This document shows positions 43,582-52,089 of a stretch of 64,000 nt of DNA, piece after piece (within the stretch, counting starts at the first letter, position 1; every line of letters starts with the position of its first letter). Source of the stretch: JBELHJ01 sp042091495 (GTDB lineage: Bacteria > Bacteroidota > Bacteroidia > Flavobacteriales > Flavobacteriaceae); NCBI GenBank assembly GCA_042091495.1, contig JBELHJ010000003.1, positions 21,443 to 85,442 on the forward strand, written 5' to 3'. A program made the position numbers and the translations under genes. Under the pieces are notes generated by a model that was not told the origin of the DNA, did no database searches, and worked only from the letters and a program-made list of their open reading frames with translations.

Positions 43582-44118
43582 TTGGAATATTATAATTATA
43601 TAAAAGCCTTTCATCTCATTTTTGTTATTACATGGTTTGCTGGATTATTTTATATCCCCAGATTGTTTGTTTATCATATTGAAGCAAGTGAAAAACCCTC
43701 ACCAGAAAAAGAAATTTTAACAACACAATTAAAGATAATGACTAAGCGGTTATGGTATATCATAACATGGCCATCAGCTATTTTGGCGACGTTATTTGCC
43801 ATTTGGTTATTAATACTTTTACCAGATTGGTTAAAACAACCTTGGATGCATGTTAAATTAGGTTTTGTTATCGCACTTTTTATTTATCAAATTAAAACGC
43901 ATATTTATTTTAAAGCCCTTCAAAATGATATTATTATTAAATCCTCAAATTATATGAGGATATGGAATGAAGGGGCTACTTTTATATTGTTTGCAGTTGT
44001 TTTTCTTGTCATTTTAAAGAATGCATTAAATTGGATTTTTGGACTAGTCGGTTTAATAATCTTAGGGGTTTTAATTATGTTAGGATATAAGCTATATAAG
44101 TCTGTTAGAGAAAAGTAA
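43582..44118 (+). CDS. hemJ: Protoporphyrinogen IX oxidase HemJ (often annotated as CopD family)
   Basis: A 178-residue membrane protein with four or five helices. The N-terminus AFHLIFVITWFAGLFYIPRLFVYH (residues 9-32, in parts) is the HemJ/UPF0093 signature with His11 and Arg27; a second signature is KRLWYIITWPSAIL. HemJ oxidises protoporphyrinogen IX to protoporphyrin IX and binds haem b. It fills the step between HemF and HemH, which have no other candidate here. The start is TTG. General annotation tends to label it CopD family, hiding this role. Confidence 0.85.
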   Translation: MEYYNYIKAFHLIFVITWFAGLFYIPRLFVYHIEASEKPSPEKEILTTQLKIMTKRLWYIITWPSAILATLFAIWLLILLPDWLKQPWMHVKLGFVIALFIYQIKTHIYFKALQNDIIIKSSNYMRIWNEGATFILFAVVFLVILKNALNWIFGLVGLIILGVLIMLGYKLYKSVREK

Positions 44119-44124
44119 TTTTGT

Positions 44125-45585
44125 ATGGCGCTACCTAAATTTTCATTAAGAACTCGAATTTTTATAGCTATGATTTTTTTGGTAATCATAGCGTCTCTTC
44201 TTATAGCTATTGTAACCATATCTCAATATAATAACGAAACACAAGCTTATCACGATAAACGCCTTTCGAGAAAGGAAGAAAATATTAAAGATCATATTAG
44301 GATACTCCTAAACAAAAAACAAAATGAATTAGAAAAATTTTCAACTAAAGAACTTCAAGAATCATTTGAAACCAGTCTTTATGATATTAGTGTAGTTCAT
44401 AAAATGGAATTAAATCTGTATGATCTTGACGGACAATTTATAAAATCTTCGAAGGCTAGTTTTAATATTGATGACACAAATGGTCCGCTTACGGAGTCAA
44501 TTCTTAATGAACTTAAACTTACTGCAGAACACCGTTATGTAAGTAAACATTTTGAGACCGGAGAGTCCTATCTGTCTTCATATTCTTACATATATGATAA
44601 CAGAAATAACCCTATAGCAATACTCAACCTACCTTATTTAGAGAACAATGATTTTCTACAAAAAGAGCTGCAACTCCTATTGACCAATTTGAGTTACGCT
44701 TATGTACTCATGTTAATAATAGCTGTAGTTATTGCATACTTTTTATCTAAATACATTACAAAGTCTTTAAAGACGATAAATGATGTTCTAAAAACAACGC
44801 GTTTAGAAACGCGGAATCAAAAAATTGAAGTGACATCATCAAGTATTGAAATTTCAACCTTAGTGAATTCTTATAATAAAATGATAGATGAGTTAGAGGA
44901 GAGTGCTGTAATACTTGCAAAATCTGAACGGGAACAGGCATGGCGTGAAATGGCTAAACAAGTAGCTCATGAAATTAAAAACCCGTTAACACCAATGCGA
45001 CTTACAGTTCAGAGTTTTGAAAATAAATTTGATGCAAGTGATCCAGACGTTAAGCTTAAACTCAAGGAGTATTCAAAAACCCTTATTCAACAAATAGATA
45101 CTATGAGTTCCATAGCTTCTGCTTTTTCAAGTTTTGCTAACTTACCAGAACAAAAAAAAGAACAATTAGACCTAGTAGAAACTGTGCGCCTAGCTCTTGA
45201 TATTTTTAATGAACCATATATTTCTTTTGTTACTAATTCCGATTGTATTCTATTGATGTTTGACAGAACACAAATGATTAGAGTTATTACTAATCTTGTA
45301 AAAAATGCAATCCAATCTATACCTGAAAATCAAGATAAAAAAAAGATTGAGGTTATTTTAGAAGAAAATTTAGAAGAGGTAACACTTAGTGTTACAGATA
45401 ACGGGCATGGTATTTCAGAAAAAAACAAACCTAGAGTTTTTGAGCCCAAGTTTACCACTAAGACTAGTGGGATGGGGTTAGGTTTACCAATGGTTAAAAA
45501 TATCATAGAAACATACAAAGGGGCAATTACTTTTAAATCTTCAGAGGAAGAAGGCACTACATTTAATCTTGTTTTTCCAAAATAA
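44125..45585 (+). CDS. NtrY-like sensor histidine kinase
   Basis: A 486-residue kinase: membrane helix 1 (about 12-34), a periplasmic domain of about 150 residues, membrane helix 2 (about 190-212), a HAMP-like linker, the phosphorylated His282 in QVAHEIKNPLTPMRL and an ATPase domain (NLVKNAIQSIP, DNGHGISE, GMGLGLPMVK). The H-box with NPLTPM resembles NtrY. No response regulator is adjacent, so the partner is elsewhere. It lies six bases after hemJ and two bases before the hydratase gene, so it may sense something connected with haem or envelope state. Confidence 0.9.
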   Translation: MALPKFSLRTRIFIAMIFLVIIASLLIAIVTISQYNNETQAYHDKRLSRKEENIKDHIRILLNKKQNELEKFSTKELQESFETSLYDISVVHKMELNLYDLDGQFIKSSKASFNIDDTNGPLTESILNELKLTAEHRYVSKHFETGESYLSSYSYIYDNRNNPIAILNLPYLENNDFLQKELQLLLTNLSYAYVLMLIIAVVIAYFLSKYITKSLKTINDVLKTTRLETRNQKIEVTSSSIEISTLVNSYNKMIDELEESAVILAKSEREQAWREMAKQVAHEIKNPLTPMRLTVQSFENKFDASDPDVKLKLKEYSKTLIQQIDTMSSIASAFSSFANLPEQKKEQLDLVETVRLALDIFNEPYISFVTNSDCILLMFDRTQMIRVITNLVKNAIQSIPENQDKKKIEVILEENLEEVTLSVTDNGHGISEKNKPRVFEPKFTTKTSGMGLGLPMVKNIIETYKGAITFKSSEEEGTTFNLVFPK

Positions 45586-45587
45586 TT

Positions 45588-46370
45588 ATGACATACAATA
45601 ACATCACCTGCCAAATAGATACGCAAGTTGCTATAATCACAATAAATAGGCCTTCAAAATTAAACGCTTTAAATAGTGAAACGATATCAGAATTACATGT
45701 TGCGATTTCAAGTCTACAAAACAACACTTCTGTTAAAGCTATAATAATCACAGGGTCAGGGCCAAAAGCCTTTGTTGCAGGTGCAGACATAAGTGAATTT
45801 GCCAATTTTAATTATGAACAAGCTAAACGATTGTCACATCAAGGTCAATCTAAATTATTTTCATTTATTGAACAGTGTTCAAAGCCTGTTATTGCTGCAG
45901 TCAATGGATTTGCATTGGGTGGTGGATTAGAGTTAGCCATGTCATGTCATTTCAGAGTAGCCAGTAATAATGCTAGATTGGGATTGCCGGAAGTTTCTTT
46001 AGGAGTAATTCCTGGTTATGGGGGCACCCAAAGACTCACTCATTTGGTTGGAAAAGGTAAAGCTATGGAAATGATTTTAACAGCTTCAATGGTAACTGCA
46101 GAGGAAGGTTTGGAATGGGGGCTTTTAAATTATGTGGTAGAGCCTGACAATTTATTACCATTTGTAGAGTCTTTATGTCAAAAAATTATTGCAAACTCTC
46201 CTAAAGCAATAGGTTTTGCTATTCAAGCAATTAATGCTTGTAATGATCATGACAAAGACGGTTATGAATTAGAAATTGAAAATTTTGCTAAATGTTTTGA
46301 GACAGATGACTTCAAGGAAGGAACTTCAGCATTTCTTGAGAAAAGAAAGGCCAATTTTAAAGGAAATTAG
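45588..46370 (+). CDS. Enoyl-CoA hydratase/isomerase family protein
   Basis: A 260-residue crotonase-fold enzyme. The oxyanion-hole segments are AFVAGADISEF (about 62-72) and AAVNGFALGGGLELAM (about 101-116); the catalytic glutamates are expected in that second block and in LGLPEVSLGVIPGYGGTQRL. It most likely hydrates 2-enoyl-CoA in fatty-acid or amino-acid degradation. It is the last gene of the AraC-hemH unit, and its stop is shared with the opposing unknown gene. Confidence 0.92.
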   Translation: MTYNNITCQIDTQVAIITINRPSKLNALNSETISELHVAISSLQNNTSVKAIIITGSGPKAFVAGADISEFANFNYEQAKRLSHQGQSKLFSFIEQCSKPVIAAVNGFALGGGLELAMSCHFRVASNNARLGLPEVSLGVIPGYGGTQRLTHLVGKGKAMEMILTASMVTAEEGLEWGLLNYVVEPDNLLPFVESLCQKIIANSPKAIGFAIQAINACNDHDKDGYELEIENFAKCFETDDFKEGTSAFLEKRKANFKGN

Positions 46371-47434
46371 TTTGATCTGTTAATTTTAAAATGACCACTT
46401 TCAAAGTTTTCCTTAAGATACACCAGAGATTTATTTAAAATTTCCCCCATATTTTTACAATCCAAAAAGATTTCATGATTGGTGTATTCAAAAATGGTTT
46501 CTTTAAGCATTTTTACATGGGTTTTTGTTGATATATGATCGTTAATCATGCAGTCTAAAAGCTTATTTACTCGGCTCTTATAACTTAGCATTCTTTTGGC
46601 AACTGTTGAGCGTTCCTCTAATTTGTATTGATAAATTGATGCTTTTTGAAATTTTTCAGATACCAGATCTACCATTTGATTATTCTCCTTAAAAAATTGA
46701 GGTCTGTATATTTTAAATTTTCCCTCATAGCATTGTTGATCAAAGTCAATAGCTCTAATTTTATAGACCACTTGGTCAAAATCATGAGTAGGAACAATGA
46801 CATAGTTATATGAGCGCATGTCTCCTAATAGTCTAATCATACAGCGTTCATTAAACTTTACAAACTCTTTAGCAATCTGAGATTTTTCAGCTTCAGTACA
46901 TTTTTCTAACATGGTATCAATGAAAACATCCCCAGGAATTCCAGCAATATGTTCTTCAATTAGAGTGTCTTTGTAAACCAAAAAATTTAAATTGTAAGGT
47001 GAAAGCATATGTTCCAGTTCAAGACCATAAACCCTTGAGGCATCTGCTTTTTTAACATAGAAATAGGTAAAATTATCATTTAAGGTGTTTCTTATTTTTA
47101 TTCTAAAAGGCTTAGAGTTTCCAAAGGTGCAATAGTCTATAGCATCAACATTTAAAAAGGGTATTGTAGCGTCGTTACCGTCAGAATGAAGTAAGGTGTA
47201 TACTTTTTTTAAACTTAAATCTATTTCTTCACGTTCAAAGTCACTGTAATAAACTCTTATCCATAGCGTGTCCTCGTCGTTTTTATCATATACAATAACA
47301 GATCCTTGGAAGCGCGTTAAATCGTCATAAAAAACAGGAATTTTTATATCTCTTTTATAGGACTTGAGATAGCCCTTAAGTTTTGAATTAACAGGGTAGG
47401 ATGGTTTTTTTTTTGAAATAGATACGTCTGCCAT
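46367..47434 (-). CDS. Unknown protein with protein-kinase-like motifs
   Basis: I do not recognise a named family for this 355-residue cytoplasmic protein. Residues 120-235 show, in order, features of the protein-kinase-like fold: a lysine-bearing strand (YFYVKKA, Lys128/129), a helix with Glu (GLELEHML, 137-144), a hinge-like LIEEHIAGIPGD (158-169), a catalytic-loop-like GDMRSYN (204-210, Asp205 and Asn210) and IDFDQQ (229-234, Asp230) in place of DFG. APH and HipA-like kinases have the same order. The N-terminal 110 residues are beta-rich. It follows an HD hydrolase gene by 31 bases in an operon with lipid genes. The kinase-like reading is my inference. Confidence 0.6.
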   Translation of the reverse strand: MADVSISKKKPSYPVNSKLKGYLKSYKRDIKIPVFYDDLTRFQGSVIVYDKNDEDTLWIRVYYSDFEREEIDLSLKKVYTLLHSDGNDATIPFLNVDAIDYCTFGNSKPFRIKIRNTLNDNFTYFYVKKADASRVYGLELEHMLSPYNLNFLVYKDTLIEEHIAGIPGDVFIDTMLEKCTEAEKSQIAKEFVKFNERCMIRLLGDMRSYNYVIVPTHDFDQVVYKIRAIDFDQQCYEGKFKIYRPQFFKENNQMVDLVSEKFQKASIYQYKLEERSTVAKRMLSYKSRVNKLLDCMINDHISTKTHVKMLKETIFEYTNHEIFLDCKNMGEILNKSLVYLKENFESGHFKINRSN

Positions 47435-47465
47435 GAACTAATTATAGGTAATAAAAGTACACAAT

Positions 47466-48122
47466 TTAAGATTCAAGATGCCATTCTTTTTTGAATTGCT
47501 CAATGTATTTTATCATAAATTCATGGCGTTCTTCAGCCAAATCCTTGGCAGTTTTTGTATGCATGAGGTCTTTTAAAAGCAATAGTTTTTCATAAAAATG
47601 ATTAAAACTAGGTGCCGTAGAGTTTTTATATGATGTTTTATTTTTGTGAGACACTATTGAGATATCTGGATCATAAATCAACCTGTTTTTAAAACCACCG
47701 TAATTAAAACATCGTGCTATACCAATGGCACCAATAGCATCTAGACGATCAGCATCTTTAATAATTTCCAGCTCTATACTCTCAAAAACAGTATTATCAA
47801 AACTATTTTTAAAGGAAACATACTTAATAATATTGATCACATGCTCAAGGTCAGATTGAGAAATGTTCTGACTTTTTAAAAATTTTTCAGCAATTAATGG
47901 ACCTATTTCTTCATTACCTTCATGAAATTTACTGTCAGCAATGTCATGAAGTAAGGCTCCCAATTTAACCATAAACAGAGAGGCTTTTTCTTTTTTAGCA
48001 ATATAAACAGCTGTTTTCAATACACGTTCAACATGAAACCAGTCATGTCCTCCCTCAGCAGACATCAACGTTGATTTCACAAATTGTTTTGTGTTTTCTA
48101 TGATGACATCTTGATTTATCAT
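47466..48122 (-). CDS. HD domain phosphohydrolase
   Basis: A 218-residue HD-family metal-dependent phosphohydrolase. The metal ligands are His30 (GHDWFHVERV), His59-Asp60 (LLHDIAD) and a later Asp in KDADRLDAIGAIG, the pattern of YedJ/YpgQ-like proteins that hydrolyse nucleotides or related phosphates. It starts ten bases after the desaturase gene. The substrate is unknown. Confidence 0.9.
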   Translation of the reverse strand: MINQDVIIENTKQFVKSTLMSAEGGHDWFHVERVLKTAVYIAKKEKASLFMVKLGALLHDIADSKFHEGNEEIGPLIAEKFLKSQNISQSDLEHVINIIKYVSFKNSFDNTVFESIELEIIKDADRLDAIGAIGIARCFNYGGFKNRLIYDPDISIVSHKNKTSYKNSTAPSFNHFYEKLLLLKDLMHTKTAKDLAEERHEFMIKYIEQFKKEWHLES

Positions 48123-48132
48123 GAGAGTGTGT

Positions 48133-49122
<990 letters not shown>

Positions 49123-49161
49123 AATTTTTGTTTTAGGCAGTTACTTAAACAATTAAGGTTG

Positions 49162-49908
49162 TTAATGTGGTAACTGAATGATATTTTTATTAATGACTGA
49201 TTCAATATGATTAATGGCTTCTTTTGATGTTTCAAAATCACTCAATTTTAAAGGTTGGTGCACTTTAAACTTTATGTGAGCACCAATCCCTAAAGGAAAG
49301 CTACCTTTATTTTGAATTTTCCAAGAGTTATTAATTGATAACGGAACTATTGAGGCATTTGGTATTTTCTTAAACAAAATTTCAAGGCCCTTGTGTTGAA
49401 ATTTTTTAGGAACTCCAGTCTTGCTTCTAGTGCCCTCAGGGAAAATAACTGCAGTTCTATTGTTTTCTCGAATATAATCAGCAAATCTCATAATGGCAGG
49501 AAGCGATTGTCTTGGGTTTTTACGTTCAATTAGCACAGAACCGCCGTGTCTTAAATTATAGGAAACACTAGGGATTCCTTTTCCAAGTTCTATTTTACTA
49601 ATAAACTTAGGGTGGTATTTTCTTAAATACCAAATTATAGGGGGGATGTCGTACATGCTTTGATGATTAGCAATAACAATAACTGGATTTTTATCAGGAA
49701 TCTCAAAAGTATTTTCAAAACTTATTTTAGAGCCCAAGATATTTAAAGATCTTAGCAAGAACAGCTGCAATATGTCTACACTTTTTTTATGTGCTTTGTA
49801 CCCAAATACATTAAAGCTAATCCATTGTATGGGATGAAATATTACCAGAGCTAATCCGAAACACAAGTAAAACCCAACAGATAATATATAAGAGAGGATG
49901 TTTTTCAT
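49162..49908 (-). CDS. 1-acyl-sn-glycerol-3-phosphate acyltransferase (PlsC)
   Basis: A 248-residue lysophosphatidate acyltransferase. The catalytic motif H82-QSMY-D87 and the acceptor-binding FPEGTRS are canonical, and an N-terminal membrane helix (about 6-26) anchors it to the inner membrane. It heads a leftward operon with the acyl-ACP desaturase, so the two may work together in making unsaturated phospholipids. Compared with the acyltransferase near 23 kb, this one has the standard motif set and is the better PlsC candidate. Confidence 0.92.
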   Translation of the reverse strand: MKNILSYILSVGFYLCFGLALVIFHPIQWISFNVFGYKAHKKSVDILQLFLLRSLNILGSKISFENTFEIPDKNPVIVIANHQSMYDIPPIIWYLRKYHPKFISKIELGKGIPSVSYNLRHGGSVLIERKNPRQSLPAIMRFADYIRENNRTAVIFPEGTRSKTGVPKKFQHKGLEILFKKIPNASIVPLSINNSWKIQNKGSFPLGIGAHIKFKVHQPLKLSDFETSKEAINHIESVINKNIIQLPH

Positions 49909-49916
49909 ATAAGCGC

Positions 49917-49924
49917 CAAAAATA
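49917..49924 (-). promoter_or_regulatory. -7 promoter box of the plsC-desaturase operon
   Basis: TATTTTTG on the minus strand, exact consensus, eight bases before the ATG, giving a very short leader. It lies directly after the terminator of the bacilliredoxin gene. Confidence 0.45.
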
Positions 49925-49926
49925 AC

Positions 49927-49952
49927 AAAACCACGTATAATTACGTGGTTTT
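49927..49952 (-). terminator. Terminator after the bacilliredoxin gene
   Basis: Eleven-bp perfect arms AAAACCACGTA and TACGTGGTTTT around TAAT, followed on the minus strand by a T-rich tail that also contains the next promoter box. Confidence 0.75.
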
Positions 49953-49987
49953 AGCCATTTAAAGATTATGCAAGCATAGTATTTTAA

Positions 49988-50398
49988 TTAGCAATGCTCA
50001 TTGAAAGCGTCTTTTAAGTTTTCAGAAATTAATTCTGCAGGGCGACCTTCAATATGATGGCGCTCAAGCATGTGAACTAACTCCCCATTTTTAAATAAGG
50101 CCATGCTTGGTGAACTGGGTGGAAATGGCACCATGAATTCTCTAGCCTTAGTTACGGCATCTTTATCAACTCCTGCAAATACAGTAACTAAATGATCTGG
50201 AGTTTTTTCATTGGAAAGACTTTGTTTTGCACCTGGGCGCGCATTGGCAGCAGCACAACCGCAAACAGAATTAACAACCACCAAAGTAGTCCCTTGTTTA
50301 TTAATGGCAGACTCAACGTCTTCTGAAGTATGTAAAGATGTAAACCCAGCAGAAGTTAAATCTTCTTGCATTGGTTGAACGATTTCTTGTGGATACAT
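49988..50398 (-). CDS. Bacilliredoxin (BrxA/BrxB, YphP/YqiW family)
   Basis: A 136-residue thioredoxin-fold protein with the CGC active site at Cys46-Gly47-Cys48 (NSVCGCAAANARPG). In Bacillus these proteins remove bacillithiol from oxidised proteins; several Bacteroidota also make bacillithiol, so the same role is likely. Monocistronic, with a terminator after it and a palindrome (CATGCA-AA-TGCATG) upstream. Confidence 0.9.
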   Translation of the reverse strand: MYPQEIVQPMQEDLTSAGFTSLHTSEDVESAINKQGTTLVVVNSVCGCAAANARPGAKQSLSNEKTPDHLVTVFAGVDKDAVTKAREFMVPFPPSSPSMALFKNGELVHMLERHHIEGRPAELISENLKDAFNEHC

Positions 50399-50439
50399 GT
50401 TTATATATTTTTAAATTTTAAATAAAATTAGTCAAAAAC

Positions 50440-50453
50440 CATGCAAATGCATG
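50440..50453. repeat. Palindrome CATGCA-AA-TGCATG between the bacilliredoxin and TerB/J-domain genes
   Basis: Perfect six-base arms, 42 bases upstream of the bacilliredoxin ATG. It could be an operator for either divergent gene. I see no exact TAnnTTTG box in this intergenic region. Confidence 0.4.
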
Positions 50454-50501
50454 TGAATTAGAAAATTACTTAAGAGAATATGACAGAAGGTCAGTTTTTA
50501 A

Positions 50502-50519
50502 TGCCAATTCAGCTTGGCA
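50502..50519. repeat. Inverted repeat TGCCAA-N6-TTGGCA before the TerB/J-domain gene
   Basis: Perfect six-base arms with a six-base spacer, 33 bases before the ATG; the right arm overlaps a TTGGCAC sequence. Possible operator. Confidence 0.35.
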
Positions 50520-50552
50520 CAGAGATTGACAATTCATATTAAAATAGAATTT

Positions 50553-51296
50553 ATGAGTTTTGCAAAATGGATTGGAGCAGGAATAGGTTGGACTTTTGGT
50601 GGACCTATTGGCGCTATAATTGGATTTGCTGCCGCATCTTTATTTGATGGTGTTGCAGTTAATAAGGAATTTCAAAAATCAACCTATACAATAGGTCATA
50701 ATTCAAGACCCAGAACACAGTCAGGTGATTTTGAAGTGAGCCTTTTAGTATTGGCTTCTGTTGTTATAAAATCTGATGGTAAACAAGACCAACGTGAATT
50801 GGATTTTGTGAGGAAGCAATTTGTGTCTATGTATGGTAGAGACCGTTCTAATCATGCGTTTAAATTATTTAAAGAAATCAATAAGCAAGAAATTTCCAAG
50901 CGGGCAGTGTGTCTTCAAATAAAACAAATGATGTCTCATGCTTCACGTTTGCAATTACTTCATTTTTTATTTGGTATTTCAGCAGCAGATGGTCATGTGC
51001 ACTCGAAAGAAATAGAGACCATAAAAATCATTTCAAATTATTTGGGGATCAGTTTGAACGATTTTGAAAGTATCAAAGCCATGTTTGTTTCTGATAAAAT
51101 TTCAGCCTATAAAATATTAGAAGTTGACCCAAAAGCAACCAATGATGAAATCAAGAAGGCTTATCGAAAAATGGTTAAAAAGTATCATCCTGACAAAGTT
51201 ATTCACCTAGGGAAAGAGCACCAAAAAGGCGCTCAGGAGAAATTTAGACAGGTTCAAGAAGCTTATGAGCAGCTTCAAAATGAAAGAGGTTTATAA
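50553..51296 (+). CDS. TerB-like and J-domain protein (DjlA-like)
   Basis: A 247-residue protein: a Gly-rich hydrophobic N-terminal segment (about 5-30) that may insert in the membrane, a TerB-like helical domain (about 60-175, with VIKSDGKQDQREL and later SAADGHVHSKE, both typical metal-binding TerB turns), and a C-terminal J-domain with the HPD motif at 212-214 that should stimulate a DnaK. This is the layout of DjlA co-chaperones. I use the ATG at MSFAKW; a TTG-initiated extension of 13 residues is unlikely. Confidence 0.87.
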   Translation: MSFAKWIGAGIGWTFGGPIGAIIGFAAASLFDGVAVNKEFQKSTYTIGHNSRPRTQSGDFEVSLLVLASVVIKSDGKQDQRELDFVRKQFVSMYGRDRSNHAFKLFKEINKQEISKRAVCLQIKQMMSHASRLQLLHFLFGISAADGHVHSKEIETIKIISNYLGISLNDFESIKAMFVSDKISAYKILEVDPKATNDEIKKAYRKMVKKYHPDKVIHLGKEHQKGAQEKFRQVQEAYEQLQNERGL

Positions 51297-51328
51297 AAAA
51301 AGCAGTCTAATTAGACTGCTTTTTTTTA
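51294..51328. terminator. Bidirectional terminator
   Basis: The 20-base perfect palindrome AGCAGTCTAATTAGACTGCT lies between an A-run and a T-run, separating the convergent J-domain and lipoprotein genes. Confidence 0.9.
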
Positions 51329-51344
51329 TTGATAAGTATAAGGC

Positions 51345-52016
51345 TTACTTTTGAAAAGCCTTAGTAATTTTCTTAACATATTCTGAAGCAACTTTAGTCA
51401 CACTTTGAGGATCTTCAATTTGTGTGGTTACAACAGCTACGAGTTGATTTTCTTTGTCTGCTTTCAAGTTGTAAGCAACAGTTTCTAAAACATAAGTTTT
51501 AACGGTGCTTACTGTTGTTGTAGAAGGTACATAGCTTCCATACGTTGAGTAGGCCATAGGGTGGTAGAAGTATCCATAGAAACCTCCAGTATGATAATAA
51601 CCAGGATACATGTTAGGATAAAAACCACCGGCGTAATAACCTCCATCTTCTTGAACTCTTGTAGATTCTTGGTAGTCTTTTATAACACTTAATACAACAC
51701 CATCAAAACCTTCGTTTTTAAGAACATCTCTAATCATTTGCTTTCTTTCATCGGTCATTTCTTTTTCAAAGTTTACTTTTGGAAATTTAGAATAGCTTTC
51801 TGTAGCTTTTTTCCCTGTGGCGCGCATTTGATTGGCAATTTCACTTTCAAAAGCAATACGCGCTTGATTATTAGAAGTTCTGGCTATAACCAAAAAATTA
51901 TTATCTAATTCAGATACTGAGTCACTTTTCCAAGTGTCTAATACTTTAACTGAAGAACAGTTAGTAAGAGTTGCAGCTATAAAAAGCATACAAATAAATG
52001 AGGCAAATTTTTTCAT
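51345..52016 (-). CDS. DUF4136-like lipoprotein
   Basis: A 223-residue lipoprotein with lipobox TLTNC (Cys20). The N-terminal part (VKVLDTWKSDSVSELDNNFLVIA) and the C-terminal strands resemble DUF4136 proteins. In the middle is an unusual Tyr/Gly/Pro-rich stretch (about 125-165). The function is unknown. The start chosen gives a proper lipoprotein signal; eight residues upstream in frame are not needed. Its promoter box lies 21 bases before the ATG. Confidence 0.7.
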   Translation of the reverse strand: MKKFASFICMLFIAATLTNCSSVKVLDTWKSDSVSELDNNFLVIARTSNNQARIAFESEIANQMRATGKKATESYSKFPKVNFEKEMTDERKQMIRDVLKNEGFDGVVLSVIKDYQESTRVQEDGGYYAGGFYPNMYPGYYHTGGFYGYFYHPMAYSTYGSYVPSTTTVSTVKTYVLETVAYNLKADKENQLVAVVTTQIEDPQSVTKVASEYVKKITKAFQK

Positions 52017-52037
52017 GATTAAAATTAAATTTTGATG

Positions 52038-52045
52038 CAAAATTA
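52038..52045 (-). promoter_or_regulatory. -7 promoter box of the DUF4136-like lipoprotein gene
   Basis: TAATTTTG on the minus strand, exact consensus, 21 bases before the ATG. The -33 element is unclear. Confidence 0.45.
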
Positions 52046-52089
52046 ATAAAAAGACTAGTAATGTATGTTAAATGCGTGTAATAAGATTT

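Noticed and set aside
50514..50530. Sigma-54-like sequence TTGGCAC-N5-TTGAC before the TerB/J-domain gene
   Set aside because: The GG-N10 spacing is right, but the invariant C of the -12 GC is A, and the TTGGCA is explained as one arm of the inverted repeat.
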